Shown here piece by piece: positions 17,498 to 27,316 of a DNA stretch of 64,000 nucleotides (position 1 is its first letter; each line of letters begins with the position of its first letter). The notes under the pieces were generated by a model. It was not told the origin of the DNA and ran no database searches. It saw nothing but the letters and a program-made list of their open reading frames with translations. Origin of the DNA: Clostridia bacterium (GTDB lineage: Bacteria; Bacillota; Clostridia; UBA1381); assembly GCA_017935675.1 (NCBI GenBank), contig JAGBHE010000065.1:124001-188000 (forward strand), in the 5' to 3' direction. The position numbers were made by a program, and so were the translations under genes.

Positions 17498-20098
17498 AAA
17501 AAATTATTAATACTTGATTCAAACAGCATTTTAAACAGAACATATTACGGAATACGTTTTTTATCGGCATCGGACGGTACTCCGACAAATGCGATTTACG
17601 GATTCCTTAATATTCTGTTTAAGCTGATAAATGAGGAAAATCCGGATTATATCTGCGGCGCATTTGATCTCAAAGCTCCGACCTTCCGCCATAAAATGTA
17701 TAAGGAATACAAGGCGGGGAGAAAGCCGATGCCTGACGACCTGAAGGTGCAGATGCCGTTTGCAAAGGAGATTCTCACTGCAATGGGAATACCTGTCCTT
17801 GAAACAGAGGGCTATGAGGCGGATGATATTATCGGAACTGTTTCGCGCATATGCGATGAATCCGGGGTGAAATGCCTTATCGCAACGGGAGATAAGGACG
17901 ATTTGCAGCTTGTGTCAGACAATACAAATGTTATTCTGACTGTTTCCCGCATGGGAAAAAGCGAAACGGTATGCTATGGAATAGAAGAGGTTTTTGAAAA
18001 ATATAATGTAACACCGGAGGAGTTCATAGATGTCAAGGCGCTTATGGGCGATCCCTCCGACAATATTCCCGGAGTGCACGGGATCGGTGAAAAGGGTGCA
18101 ATCAAGCTTATATCTGAATATCATTCCATAGAGAATTTATATGAAAGCCTTGAAAACTCAGATATAAAGGGGTCTATGCTGACAAAGCTGACAGATGGCA
18201 GGGAAGACGCATTTATGAGCAAGACCCTTGCCGCAATCTGTAAAACCGTACCGGTTGACTTTGATTTTGAAAAATGCTCCTTTGACCAAGGCGGCCTTGG
18301 AAAGAAAGATGAGTTTATAGCCCTGCTCCGCCGCCTTGAGCTTAAATCCTTTATTGAAAAGCTTAATGCGGAGGGTCGGGGTGAAACCGATATTTTTGCC
18401 CAGATGAAACAGGTTTCATCTCCCGATGAACTTGGAAGCAGTATTGCCTGCGCTTTGAAATGGAGCGGAGATGTACTTTCCGGTGCGGCGTTTGCTTCCG
18501 AAAAGGGAGTATATTCTGTTTTCGGCTCTGAAGCTGAGGTCGTTTCCGAAGTCCGAAAAATTCTTGAAAATGAAAAAATTGAAAAATACATGTTTGACTG
18601 CAAGGAGGATATGGTAAACCTGAGCGGCAGAGTACGTTTTTTAAATATTGCCGCCGATCTTGCTATTGGTGCATATCTTCTTAATCCGTCAAAAAGCGAA
18701 TATAAGCTTTTTGATGTCCTTCATGAGTTGGTCGGGGCAAAGGCGCCTGAGCAGGAGCAGAATACGCAGCTCAGCCTTTTTGACGACGAGCCGCAGAAGG
18801 ATGATATACTTGAGAAAAAAGCCTTTTGTATGCCTTTTATATGGTCTGAAATGAAAAAAAGACTTGAGTCTTTAAATCAGCTTAAGCTTTTTAATGAGAT
18901 TGAAATGCCGCTTATTTCCGTCCTTGCGGATATGGAAATTTCGGGAATAACGGTTGATAAATCAGAGCTTGTCCGCTTCGGAGAAATGCTGCAGAATGAT
19001 ATTGACAGGCTCAGCGGAGAAATATATTCTCTTGCCGGTGAGAGCTTCAATATAAATTCGCCGAAGCAGCTGGGTATTGTCCTTTTTGAGGGCTTGGAGC
19101 TTAAGCCTGTCAAGAAAACAAAAAGCGGCTATGCAACAGGTGCGGAGGTGCTTGAAAAGCTGAGAGATAAGCATCCTATAGTCAATAAAATACTTGAATA
19201 CAGACAGCTTACTAAGCTGAAATCCACTTATTGCGACGGTTTGGCAGCGGTTGTAAGAAAGGATACCGGCAGGATTCATTCGATGTTCAATCAAACTGTT
19301 ACGGTAACGGGACGCCTTAGCTCAACAGAGCCGAATTTGCAGAACATACCGACAAGGACTCATCTTGGAAGAGAGCTTCGCAAGATGTTTGTCGCAGGTG
19401 AGGGGAAAATATTGCTTGACGCTGATTATTCACAGATTGAGCTGAGAATTCTTGCTCATTTATCAGATGATCCCGTGATGAAAAAAGCGTATATTGACGG
19501 TGAAGATATTCATGCAGTAACGGCTTCACAGGTCTTTCATATACCGCTTCCGGAGGTGACAGATTATCAGAGAAGGTTTGCAAAAACGGTTAATTTCGGA
19601 ATTGTATACGGAATGGGTGAGTTCAGTCTTGCACAGGATTTAAAAATTTCCGTAAAGGAAGCAAAAAAATATATCGGAGCATACTGGGATAAGTATTCCG
19701 GTGTACGCAAATTTATGGAGGATACAAAGGAAAATGCGAAAAGAGACGGATTTGTAAAAACGTTGTACGGCAGAATCAGATATATTCCAGAGCTTCGCTC
19801 GGCAAATTTCAATGTCAGAGCCTTCGGCGAGCGTGCAGCCTCAAATGCGCCGATACAGGGTACTGCCGCCGATATAATAAAAATCGCAATGGTGCGTGTG
19901 CACAAACGGCTTCAGCGTGAAGGCATGTCTGCCAAGCTCATTCTTCAGGTTCATGATGAGCTTATTCTTGAGCTGCCGGAAGAGGAGCTTCAGGCAGCCC
20001 GGAAAATACTTCGTGAAGAAATGGAGGGCGCGGCGCAGCTTTCTGTTCCTCTTGTAGTTGAAATGTCAGAGGGGAAGAGCTGGTATGATGCAAAATAA
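17495..20098 (+). CDS. polA: DNA polymerase I
   Basis: 867 residues. The 5'-3' exonuclease domain occupies about 1-290 (KMYKEYKAGRKPMP, EGYEADDIIGT, IATGDKDDLQL). A degenerate 3'-5' exonuclease-like domain (about 300-470) lacks the DxE active-site pair, so proofreading is probably absent, as in other Gram-positive Pol I enzymes. The polymerase domain (about 490-867) has motif A DADYSQIELRILAHLS, motif B RRFAKTVNFGIVYG and motif C QVHDEL. It fills gaps in repair and removes RNA primers. I chose GTG 17495, 5 bases after GGAGGA; the frame extends upstream to 17438, but only through the repeat element. It overlaps coaE by 14 bases. Confidence 0.96.
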   Translation: MKKLLILDSNSILNRTYYGIRFLSASDGTPTNAIYGFLNILFKLINEENPDYICGAFDLKAPTFRHKMYKEYKAGRKPMPDDLKVQMPFAKEILTAMGIPVLETEGYEADDIIGTVSRICDESGVKCLIATGDKDDLQLVSDNTNVILTVSRMGKSETVCYGIEEVFEKYNVTPEEFIDVKALMGDPSDNIPGVHGIGEKGAIKLISEYHSIENLYESLENSDIKGSMLTKLTDGREDAFMSKTLAAICKTVPVDFDFEKCSFDQGGLGKKDEFIALLRRLELKSFIEKLNAEGRGETDIFAQMKQVSSPDELGSSIACALKWSGDVLSGAAFASEKGVYSVFGSEAEVVSEVRKILENEKIEKYMFDCKEDMVNLSGRVRFLNIAADLAIGAYLLNPSKSEYKLFDVLHELVGAKAPEQEQNTQLSLFDDEPQKDDILEKKAFCMPFIWSEMKKRLESLNQLKLFNEIEMPLISVLADMEISGITVDKSELVRFGEMLQNDIDRLSGEIYSLAGESFNINSPKQLGIVLFEGLELKPVKKTKSGYATGAEVLEKLRDKHPIVNKILEYRQLTKLKSTYCDGLAAVVRKDTGRIHSMFNQTVTVTGRLSSTEPNLQNIPTRTHLGRELRKMFVAGEGKILLDADYSQIELRILAHLSDDPVMKKAYIDGEDIHAVTASQVFHIPLPEVTDYQRRFAKTVNFGIVYGMGEFSLAQDLKISVKEAKKYIGAYWDKYSGVRKFMEDTKENAKRDGFVKTLYGRIRYIPELRSANFNVRAFGERAASNAPIQGTAADIIKIAMVRVHKRLQREGMSAKLILQVHDELILELPEEELQAARKILREEMEGAAQLSVPLVVEMSEGKSWYDAK

Positions 20099-20708
20099 AT
20101 TTCTTTTTGGAATAACCGGCGGAAGCGGTACGGGAAAAACAACGGTTTCCGATATTTTCAGAGAGCTTGGATTTTATGTGATTGATTGTGACGTCATATC
20201 AAGGGAGGTTACGAAAAAGGGCAGTCCCTGCCTTGCCAAGCTTGCGGAGCGGTTCGGCAGCAAAATATTGACCGAAGACGGAGAGCTTGACAGACGCTCT
20301 CTCGGCGCTGTTGTGTTTTCTGATGCCGGGAGCCTCTGCATACTCAATGAAATAACTCATAAATATATTTTAGCTGAGGTTTTTAAAGCCGCGGAAGCAT
20401 CTGATGAGGTCATGATTGGAATTGACGGTGCAGTATTGTTTGAAAGCGGGCTTTCTGACAGCCTTGAATGTGTTGTCGGTGTTCTTTCGGACCGCGGCGA
20501 ACGGATAAAGAGAATAGTCGCCCGTGACGGAATTACATGTGAGGCTGCCGAAAAAAGAATATGTTCACAAAAAGTTGATAAGTTTTTTATTGAAAATTGC
20601 GATTATTTGATTTATAATAATAATGGAAAGGAAAACCTTGTAGAAAAAGTAAGGGAGGTAGGCTTGAAATTAAAAGAAGAAGGAAAAAGAAAAGGCTTGC
20701 TTTTTTGA
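20085..20708 (+). CDS. coaE: Dephospho-CoA kinase
   Basis: 207 residues. It catalyses the last step of coenzyme A synthesis, phosphorylating the ribose 3'-OH of dephospho-CoA. P-loop GGSGTGKTT near the N-terminus, the DCDVISREV substrate motif, and a C-terminal lid region with DRGERIKRIVARDG. Start ATG 20085, inside the end of polA, with AGGGGAAGAG upstream; ATG 20088 is equally possible. The gene order polA-coaE is common in Bacillota. The lysine-rich C-terminus (LKEEGKRKGLLF) abuts the next gene. Confidence 0.94.
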   Translation: MMQNKFLFGITGGSGTGKTTVSDIFRELGFYVIDCDVISREVTKKGSPCLAKLAERFGSKILTEDGELDRRSLGAVVFSDAGSLCILNEITHKYILAEVFKAAEASDEVMIGIDGAVLFESGLSDSLECVVGVLSDRGERIKRIVARDGITCEAAEKRICSQKVDKFFIENCDYLIYNNNGKENLVEKVREVGLKLKEEGKRKGLLF

Positions 20709-21259
20709 AATCTCTTATGATTTTGGCTGTTGCCGTCATAATGATTATTGCCGGAATAAAAACATGTAAGAATTTGCTTTATCCCCTTGAGTATCAGGAT
20801 ATTATAGTAAAATACGCCAATGAGAATGAACTTGATCAATGTCTTGTGATGGCAGTAATAAAAACAGAAAGCAATTTTGTTGAAGATGCTCATTCGGGAA
20901 AGGCAAGCGGACTTATGCAATTGACGGACGATACTGCAAGTTGGATTGCTTCAAAAACAGATGTCGATATCGATAAGATAAATCTGATGAATCCGAAGGA
21001 TAATATCAGAATGGGCTGTTACTACCTGAGATACCTTATAGACTATTATGAGGGTAATGTTGACGTTGCTCTTGCGGCGTATAACGGCGGAATGGGAAAT
21101 GTTGATAAATGGCTTAAGGATGAAAGATATTCAGAGGATGGTGTAAATCTTAAGTACATACCGTTTAAGGAGACGAGAGAGTATGTAAAAAAAGTCAATA
21201 ACGAATGTGAGGTTTACAGAAAAATGCTGGCGGCAGAGAAAAAAATTAAGAATAATTAA
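20705..21259 (+). CDS. Membrane-anchored lytic transglycosylase (SLT domain)
   Basis: 184 residues. An N-terminal membrane anchor (about 3-20) precedes a Slt/LysM-type transglycosylase domain (about 35-150): KTESNF with the catalytic Glu, SGKASGLMQLTDDTA, and ALAAYNGG near the end. It cuts peptidoglycan between MurNAc and GlcNAc to form the anhydro product, outside the membrane. The TTG at 20705 overlaps the coaE stop; the alternative ATG at 20717 would shorten the leader. It is probably translated by coupling to coaE. The placement after polA-coaE is usual in Clostridia. Confidence 0.88.
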   Translation: MKSLMILAVAVIMIIAGIKTCKNLLYPLEYQDIIVKYANENELDQCLVMAVIKTESNFVEDAHSGKASGLMQLTDDTASWIASKTDVDIDKINLMNPKDNIRMGCYYLRYLIDYYEGNVDVALAAYNGGMGNVDKWLKDERYSEDGVNLKYIPFKETREYVKKVNNECEVYRKMLAAEKKIKNN

Positions 21260-21290
21260 TAATTTTCATAATATGAAAGGAGATTTTTAT

Positions 21291-21917
21291 ATGTCTAAGC
21301 CATCAATTGTAATAGGAAGACAGTACGGCAGCGGAGGCTGTGATATGGGGAGGCACCTTGCGGAAAAGCTCGGCTTTGAGTTTTATGATAAGAAGCTTGT
21401 TGAGCTTGCGGCAAAAAAGGCGAATTTCAGCGAAGAAACCGTAAAAAAAATGGATGAAAGCGCCCGGGGAAGCTTTTTGTATTCAATTGCTATGGGTAAT
21501 TATTCAATCGGTACCATCGGGGGGCCGGTTTATTATGATTTGCCTATAAATGATAAGCTGTTTCTTGCGCAGTCGGAAATAATACGCGAAGAGGCGGCGA
21601 AGCGTCAGTGCGTTTTCGTTGGAAGATGTGCAGACTATGTACTCAAAAATGCCGAAATGCCTGTTCTGAGCGTTTTCATTTATGCCGACTTGGAATATAA
21701 AGCAGCACATATTGCCGAAAGGCTCGGTATTTCGCTGCAGAAGGCTAAGGATAAGGTTATCAGGGTTGAGAAGCAGCGCCGTTCGTATTATGATTATTAT
21801 ACAAACAGCGACTGGGGTGTTATGAAAAATTATGACCTGTGCCTCAGTTCCTCGGTGCTTGGTGAGGATAAATGTATTGATATTATTGCATCAGCTCTTG
21901 AAAGTGTGAAATGCTAA
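21291..21917 (+). CDS. Cytidylate kinase-like family protein
   Basis: 208 residues, starting MSKPSIVIGRQYGSGG. A P-loop-like segment (GRQYGSGGCDMGRHLAEKLG) and a C-terminal helical part with YYDYYTNSDWG place it in the cytidylate-kinase-like family (PF13189), whose members lack a proven substrate. The nucleotide fold is clear, but the kinase substrate is unknown. The start at 21291 follows a near-ideal GAAAGGAG; the longer frame from 21207 overlaps the transglycosylase and is not supported. A weak hairpin at 21923-21945 follows the stop. Confidence 0.82.
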   Translation: MSKPSIVIGRQYGSGGCDMGRHLAEKLGFEFYDKKLVELAAKKANFSEETVKKMDESARGSFLYSIAMGNYSIGTIGGPVYYDLPINDKLFLAQSEIIREEAAKRQCVFVGRCADYVLKNAEMPVLSVFIYADLEYKAAHIAERLGISLQKAKDKVIRVEKQRRSYYDYYTNSDWGVMKNYDLCLSSSVLGEDKCIDIIASALESVKC

Positions 21918-21922
21918 ATACA

Positions 21923-21945
21923 GGGAACCTGTTTTCCGGGTTCCC
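21923..21945 (+). terminator. Weak hairpin after cytidylate-kinase-like gene
   Basis: GGGAACC (21923-21929) pairs with GGTTCCC (21939-21945). The tail GTTGTTG has few consecutive T, so termination would be partial and uppP may be co-transcribed. Confidence 0.4.
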
Positions 21946-21965
21946 GTTGTTGCGGAGGATTATAA

Positions 21966-22805
21966 ATGTTAGTTGAAATAATAAAAACCATTATTCTCGG
22001 AATCGTTCAGGGAATAACAGAATGGCTTCCTGTCAGCAGCACAGGACATTTGATACTTGTAGAACAGTTTATGAGTCTTAATCAGGACAGAGATTTTATG
22101 AATTTGTTTTTTGTAATAGTCCAATTCGGCTCAATTTTAGCGGTTGTAACAATGTATTTTCATAAGCTGAATCCGTTTTCGCCGAAAAAGACTGCTGCTG
22201 AAAAAATAGAAACCTGGAATATGTGGTTAAAGGTTATAGTAGGTATTATTCCTGCCGGAGTAATCGGATTTTTGTTTGAGGATGCAATTGATAAGTATTG
22301 TTATAATTCAATGGTTGTTGCTGCCGCCCTTATAATCTACGGCGTTGCGTTTATCATTATCGAAAAGCGCAGCAGAAAGCCGCTCGTAACGTCTATTGAT
22401 ACCATGACATACAAAACTGCATTCCTGATCGGGGTTTTTCAGGTGCTTGCTCTCATTCCGGGAACATCGCGAAGCGGCTCTACAATACTCGGAGGCGTTA
22501 TAATGGGTGCGTCAAGGTTTGTTGCGGCTGAATTTTCATTTTTTATGGCCGTGCCGACAATGCTCGGAGCAAGCGCGGTAAAGCTCCTGAAATATTTTAA
22601 AGACGGTCTTACTCTTAACAGTGAGCAGATAATTGTACTTATAACAGGTATGGCGGTTGCATATATTGTATCTGTTGCCGCGATAAAATTCCTTATGGAA
22701 TATATTAAGAAGCATGATTTTTGTGCTTTTGGATACTACAGAATAATTGTCGGTATTATAGTGCTTGTGTACTTTGCCGTAACCGGTGCAACAATTATAG
22801 CTTAA
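21966..22805 (+). CDS. uppP: Undecaprenyl-diphosphatase
   Basis: 279-residue BacA/UppP membrane protein with about eight hydrophobic segments. The duplicated active-site motifs are present: EWLPVSSTGHLIL (about 17-29) and PGTSRSGSTILGG (about 165-177). It dephosphorylates undecaprenyl diphosphate to recycle the lipid carrier for peptidoglycan, on the outer side of the membrane, and gives low-level bacitracin resistance. The start follows GCGGAGG. Together with the transglycosylase upstream it gives this stretch a cell-wall theme. Confidence 0.95.
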   Translation: MLVEIIKTIILGIVQGITEWLPVSSTGHLILVEQFMSLNQDRDFMNLFFVIVQFGSILAVVTMYFHKLNPFSPKKTAAEKIETWNMWLKVIVGIIPAGVIGFLFEDAIDKYCYNSMVVAAALIIYGVAFIIIEKRSRKPLVTSIDTMTYKTAFLIGVFQVLALIPGTSRSGSTILGGVIMGASRFVAAEFSFFMAVPTMLGASAVKLLKYFKDGLTLNSEQIIVLITGMAVAYIVSVAAIKFLMEYIKKHDFCAFGYYRIIVGIIVLVYFAVTGATIIA

Positions 22806-22817
22806 GAGGTATTTATA

Positions 22818-23573
22818 ATGATTGTAAAGGATTTTAGCATTGCAATAGGAAATTTTAAAAAATACAGAGAGCTTTTAAAAAGACGTGTCGGGGATATTAT
22901 AGTTTATGTTACTGCCCTTATGCTTGTTTGCAGTATCGGGCTGATAATAATACCGACGGTTGTTCAGAGCGGAAAAATTATTAACGGGCTTATGCAGGAG
23001 CTGCCCGATTTTACCTTGAGCAGTGCGGAAGGGCTTACTGTTGCAGAGCAGTTTGATTTTGAGTTTGCGGGGATTAAGCTGCTGGCAACAAACGAAAAGG
23101 ATTTGACAGAGGCTGATTTCGGAGATTGCGCTGCCGGCGTTCTGATGGACAAAAATAAGGTGCTGATGCGGAATTTCGGGCAGACCTTTTCCTTTGATTA
23201 TAAAGAATTTGACATGGACGGTAAAGGCTTTGAAATAAGTAAAAGCAGTCTTCCGCAGTATCGCAGGTATTATTATTTGCTTGCGTGTATATTTGCCTTT
23301 TCCCTTCTTATAAGCTATGCGTTTTCATATGTGATGGACGGCTTGCTGATTGCTTTGATATCAAGCGTTATCTGTATGTTAATGCGTGTTCGTATCGGGA
23401 TAACGGAGCTGGTGAAGCTTGCCATGTACTCCCAGACGCTTCCGCTTGTTCTGTCAGCGGTTATGTTCCCTTTCGGCATTCATATGAATACGTACATTTC
23501 GCTTGCGTTTTCCGTAATTATCATAGCTCTTGCGATGAATCAGAAAAGAGCTGACGAAGCGTATTTGCCGTAA
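22818..23573 (+). CDS. DUF1189 family membrane protein
   Basis: 251 residues. It starts VKDFSIAIGNFKKYRELLKRR with a transmembrane helix at about 33-53, a central extracytoplasmic domain, and four C-terminal hydrophobic segments (about 153-245). This layout matches DUF1189, found in Clostridia and Bacilli and without a known function. The gene starts 12 bases after uppP, so the two are probably co-transcribed. It ends just before a terminator shared with the convergent AraC gene. Confidence 0.75.
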   Translation: MIVKDFSIAIGNFKKYRELLKRRVGDIIVYVTALMLVCSIGLIIIPTVVQSGKIINGLMQELPDFTLSSAEGLTVAEQFDFEFAGIKLLATNEKDLTEADFGDCAAGVLMDKNKVLMRNFGQTFSFDYKEFDMDGKGFEISKSSLPQYRRYYYLLACIFAFSLLISYAFSYVMDGLLIALISSVICMLMRVRIGITELVKLAMYSQTLPLVLSAVMFPFGIHMNTYISLAFSVIIIALAMNQKRADEAYLP

Positions 23574-23606
23574 AAGAAATGCCCGGTGTTTTTAATAAAT
23601 TATGCC

Positions 23607-23649
23607 GCCCCGAAGCCATGTTCATCTTGAATATGCTCCGGGGCTTTTT
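23607..23649 (+). terminator. Terminator of the uppP-DUF1189 transcript
   Basis: GCCCCGAAGC (23607-23616) pairs with GCTCCGGGGC (23635-23644, one mismatch), followed by TTTTT. The hairpin overlaps the last codons of the convergent AraC gene. Confidence 0.75.
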
Positions 23650-24476
23650 CCTGTAACCTTTTTAAAGGCCTTGTAAAAATTAGTGCTGCTGTTAAAGCCG
23701 CAGAGCATGGCAATATCAAGCTTGGTGTAATCGGTTGTTTTCAAAAGCCCGACGGCTTTTTCAACACGTTTTATAGTAATGTATTCCCACGGGCTTATAC
23801 CGTTGAACTTTTTAAATACCGTTGAAAAATAAGTTTTATTCATTGCGGCAGCTTTTGCGATTTCATCAAGAGTAAGCTCGCTGTCAAGCCTGCCGTCTAT
23901 GTACATAAGAGACTTTTCAAGCTGTTTAAGGGTCTGACTGTAATTCCCCGCAGAAGAACGGCAGTCCACATAGCCGAATTCCCGGTTAAGCAGTACAAGA
24001 ATTTGCGTAAGAAGCGTTTTTGTCATAATCCGGCAGTGCTCCTTTCTGCCGGAAAGCTCATCGTCTATTTTATGCATAAGACCGGCAATAATCCGTGTGC
24101 TCGGATTGTTATTTTCGAATCTGTTTGTGAAATTTTCATTTCTTTGAAAGAAAATTTTCAGAAGCTCCGATTGCTCGCTGTCCGACCATAAAAGCCTTGG
24201 CTCAAACTGAATATTTATCAAATCAAATTTTTCACCGTCGTTAATTTTTGTAATGCAATGAAGCTCATCGGTGGAAAAGAGAAAAATATCTCCTTTTTCC
24301 ATTGTTATATTTTTGCCGTTAATGGTGTAAATTCCGCTTCCCGAGCTGCAAAGTGAAATTTCAAGCTCCGTGTGGTGGTGCTCCCAGAAGGCTCTGTCTC
24401 CGGCAGGCACTGTAGAATGGTAAAAAATAATTTCAGAGCCCGCTGCCGTGCTTATTGTTTCTTCATCATATCGCAT
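23622..24476 (-). CDS. AraC-family regulator, divergent from GH10 operon
   Basis: 284 residues. The N-terminal cupin (about 10-110) shows HHHTELEISLCSSGSGIYT and MEKGDIFLFSTDELH; the C-terminal AraC HTH pair (about 185-284) shows TLDEIAKAAAMNKTYFSTVF and DIAMLCGFNSSTNFYKAFK, ending GKSPGAYSR. It is divergent from the dehydratase-GH10-SDR-RraA genes and probably senses their substrate or an intermediate. Start at 24476; the plus-strand promoter region opposite has a TATAAT (24555-24560) but a poor -35, fitting an activated promoter. Confidence 0.88.
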   Translation of the reverse strand: MRYDEETISTAAGSEIIFYHSTVPAGDRAFWEHHHTELEISLCSSGSGIYTINGKNITMEKGDIFLFSTDELHCITKINDGEKFDLINIQFEPRLLWSDSEQSELLKIFFQRNENFTNRFENNNPSTRIIAGLMHKIDDELSGRKEHCRIMTKTLLTQILVLLNREFGYVDCRSSAGNYSQTLKQLEKSLMYIDGRLDSELTLDEIAKAAAMNKTYFSTVFKKFNGISPWEYITIKRVEKAVGLLKTTDYTKLDIAMLCGFNSSTNFYKAFKKVTGKSPGAYSR

Positions 24477-24591
24477 AACGTGCTATCCCCGCATTATCCA
24501 AATATAGTGTATAAATTACAGAATAAAGTGAATGTATTTCTTTTTATTTTATTATATAATATAACAAAATAAAAGTCAAGGGGGTTTAAAA

Positions 24592-25962
24592 ATGAGTGAT
24601 AATCTTTCCGAAAAAATATCCGGGAATATTAATACCTGCTCATCTCCGTCAGAGCTTAAGATAACAGACCTGAGAGTGTGCAATATAAACGGTGCACCGA
24701 AGCATTGTCCGATTATTAAAATTTACACAAATCAGGGACTTGTCGGCTACGGTGAGGTAAGAGATGCTTCAAGCGCTACATATGCGCTTATGCTGAAATC
24801 AAGAATAATAGGCGAAAACCCGTGTAATGTTGACAAGCTTTTCAGGCGCATTAAGCAATTCGGCGGTCATTCGAGGCAGGGGGGAGGCGTTTCGGGAATT
24901 GAGATTGCTCTCTGGGATTTGGCAGGAAAAGCCTGGGGTGTTCCTCTTTATCAGCTCCTGGGGGGTAAATTCCGTGATAAGGTAAGAATGTACTGTGATA
25001 CCGATGTGAACGGTAAGCACACCGGTACTGATATGGGACATGCCCTTAAAAAGAGGATGGAGCAGGGCTTTACCTTTCTTAAAATGGATCTCGGTATAGA
25101 GCTTTTGCTTGATGAACCGGGGTGCCTTAATGCGCCGCTGGGCTTTCTTGAGGACATAAAAAAATATTCCATGAAGGCAATTAATCATCAGCGCGGTTCT
25201 GTTGATATGGATATGATGCTCGGGAAAAATTATGAGGTGTTCACCATTCCGCATCACGCAACGGGGATTCATCTTACTCAGAAGGGTATGGATTATCTTG
25301 AGGATTATGTAAAACAGGTACGCAGCGTAATCGGATATGAGGTTCCTCTTGCGATAGATCATTTCGGTCATATCTGCATCGGGGACTGCATAATGTTTGC
25401 GAAACGGCTTGAAAAATATAATATAGCGTGGATTGAGGATATAGCGCCGTGGCATTATACGAAGCATTTTGAAAAGATATCAAATGCCACGACAGTTCCG
25501 ATTTGCACGGGAGAGGATATTTATCTTGCGGATAATTTTGAGCCCCTTATGAGGTGCGGCGGAGTTTCCGTGGTACATCCCGACATATTGACGGTCGGCG
25601 GAGCACTTGAAATGAAAAAGCTCGGTAATATGTGCGAGAAATATGGAGTTGCCATGGCAATACATATGGCGGAAAGTCCTGTGGCGTGTATGGCGGCAGT
25701 TCATGCTGCGGCGGCTGTGCAGAACATTCTTGCAGTGGAATTTCATTCTGTTGATATTCCCTGGTGGAATGACCTTGTACATGGTATTGATAATCCGCTA
25801 TTTAAGGACGGCTTTGTAAACGTTCCCGAAAAGCCCGGACTTGGCATTGACTCCCTTAATGAGGAATTGATGGCGGAGCATATTCACGATAAATACCCCG
25901 GCGTATTCGAGCCGACGCCCCAATGGGATAAAGAATGGTCCAATGACAGAGAATGGAGCTGA
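24592..25962 (+). CDS. Enolase-superfamily sugar-acid dehydratase (MR/MLE type)
   Basis: 456 residues. The N-terminal capping domain (about 20-135) and C-terminal barrel match the mandelate racemase/muconate lactonizing family: GGVSGIEIALWDLAGKAWG, a FLKMDLG strand, metal ligands around AIDHFG, WIEDI and CTGEDIY, and a C-terminal IHMAES. Members dehydrate aldonates or uronates to 2-keto-3-deoxy acids using Mg2+. The exact substrate (galactonate, mannonate, xylonate or another) cannot be read from sequence. First gene of an operon with a xylanase, SDR and RraA-like protein. AGGGGG lies upstream of the ATG. Confidence 0.85.
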   Translation: MSDNLSEKISGNINTCSSPSELKITDLRVCNINGAPKHCPIIKIYTNQGLVGYGEVRDASSATYALMLKSRIIGENPCNVDKLFRRIKQFGGHSRQGGGVSGIEIALWDLAGKAWGVPLYQLLGGKFRDKVRMYCDTDVNGKHTGTDMGHALKKRMEQGFTFLKMDLGIELLLDEPGCLNAPLGFLEDIKKYSMKAINHQRGSVDMDMMLGKNYEVFTIPHHATGIHLTQKGMDYLEDYVKQVRSVIGYEVPLAIDHFGHICIGDCIMFAKRLEKYNIAWIEDIAPWHYTKHFEKISNATTVPICTGEDIYLADNFEPLMRCGGVSVVHPDILTVGGALEMKKLGNMCEKYGVAMAIHMAESPVACMAAVHAAAAVQNILAVEFHSVDIPWWNDLVHGIDNPLFKDGFVNVPEKPGLGIDSLNEELMAEHIHDKYPGVFEPTPQWDKEWSNDREWS

Positions 25963-25966
25963 TAAT

Positions 25967-27286
25967 ATGTCAAGAAGAGATGAAATAATGCGCAGCTTTG
26001 ACGCTAATGCTGCATATACAGAGGAACGTGTTAATTCCGGCATCAATCTGAACAGAAAAGGTACAGCGCGGATAAAGGTGACGGATAAGGATAAAAATCC
26101 TGTTTCGGGAGCGAAAATAACAGCTGTGCTTAAAAAGCATGAGTTTAAGTACGGAGCAAACATTTTTATGCTTGACGGGCTTGAAACTGATGAAAAGAAC
26201 GAGAAATATAAAAAGTATTTCAGTGAAGCCTTCAACATGGCAACGCTGCCGTTTTACTGGAGTGATCTTGAGCCGGAAAGGGGCAAGACGAGATATGAAA
26301 AGGATTCGCCGTATATTTACAGGCGTCCTGCTCCCGATTCCTGTATCGAATTCTGCGAAAAGCACGGTATAGAGCCTCGGGAGCATGCTCTGGCATACGA
26401 AAATTTCTTCCCGGGCTGGCTGGAGAATAAAGATGTTTATACTGTGAAAAAGGAACTTTCAAGGCGGTTTTCTGAAATTTCAGAGCGTTATGCCGGCAAA
26501 ATCCCGACAATTGAGGTAACAAATGAAATGTTCTGGGGCAAAGGTAAAACATTCTTCTATGAGGACCCGGAATACGTTGAATGGTGCTTTAAAGAGGCGG
26601 AAAAGTATTTTCCTGCAAATGAGCTTGTTATTAACGAATGGTCGGGGATATGGAATGAAAGCGGCAGAAACCGTGACTGGTATTATATGCAGATAGAACG
26701 CGCGCTCGGCAAGGGCGCACGCATAAACGCTGTGGGAATGCAGTTTCATATGTTCTACAAAAAGGAGAACGAGGAAAGAGAAACAAGATCCTTCTACAAT
26801 CCGCGTCATCTTTATAAGATAATGGACAGATACTCTGAATTTAATCTTCCCCTTCAGATTACTGAGGTTACGATTCCCGCATATTCTCAGGAGGCTGAGG
26901 ATGAGCAGCTTCAGGCCGAGCTTATCGAAAAGCTCTACTCAATATGGTTCAGTCATCCGAATGTGGAGCAGATTATTTACTGGAATCTTGTTGACGGCTA
27001 TGCCGCATTCGCACCTCAGGGCGACATGACCTCCGGTGAGAACTATTACTACGGCGGTCTGCTGCGGTTTGATATGACGCCGAAGCCGGCGTATTATACC
27101 GTAAAGAAGCTTTTTGAGGAAAAGTGGCATACGGAAGAAACATTTGAAACAAATGCTGACGGTGAGGCGGAGTTTAACGGATTTTTCGGCGAATATGATA
27201 TAGAAATTGATTTTGGCGGCAGTAAGACTTGGCGGCATATAAGCCTTATGAAAAAAGGCTACAGGGACTTTACGCTTGAGATATAG
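25967..27286 (+). CDS. GH10 endo-1,4-beta-xylanase, cytoplasmic type
   Basis: 439 residues with no signal peptide. A beta-strand N-terminal extension (about 1-60, TARIKVTDKDKNPVSGAKIT) is followed by a GH10 barrel. The likely acid/base Glu is in VTNEMFWG (about residue 187) and the nucleophile Glu in QITEVTIP (about 300); FYWSDLEPERGK and YWNLVDGYA are also family blocks. GH10 enzymes cut xylan backbones; the lack of a signal suggests action on imported xylo-oligosaccharides. I chose ATG 25967, 8 bases after GGAG, over ATG 25943, which overlaps the dehydratase gene by 20 bases. Confidence 0.88.
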   Translation: MSRRDEIMRSFDANAAYTEERVNSGINLNRKGTARIKVTDKDKNPVSGAKITAVLKKHEFKYGANIFMLDGLETDEKNEKYKKYFSEAFNMATLPFYWSDLEPERGKTRYEKDSPYIYRRPAPDSCIEFCEKHGIEPREHALAYENFFPGWLENKDVYTVKKELSRRFSEISERYAGKIPTIEVTNEMFWGKGKTFFYEDPEYVEWCFKEAEKYFPANELVINEWSGIWNESGRNRDWYYMQIERALGKGARINAVGMQFHMFYKKENEERETRSFYNPRHLYKIMDRYSEFNLPLQITEVTIPAYSQEAEDEQLQAELIEKLYSIWFSHPNVEQIIYWNLVDGYAAFAPQGDMTSGENYYYGGLLRFDMTPKPAYYTVKKLFEEKWHTEETFETNADGEAEFNGFFGEYDIEIDFGGSKTWRHISLMKKGYRDFTLEI

Positions 27287-27316
27287 CTGTGGGGACAAGT
27301 ATGAGGTGAGGTACAG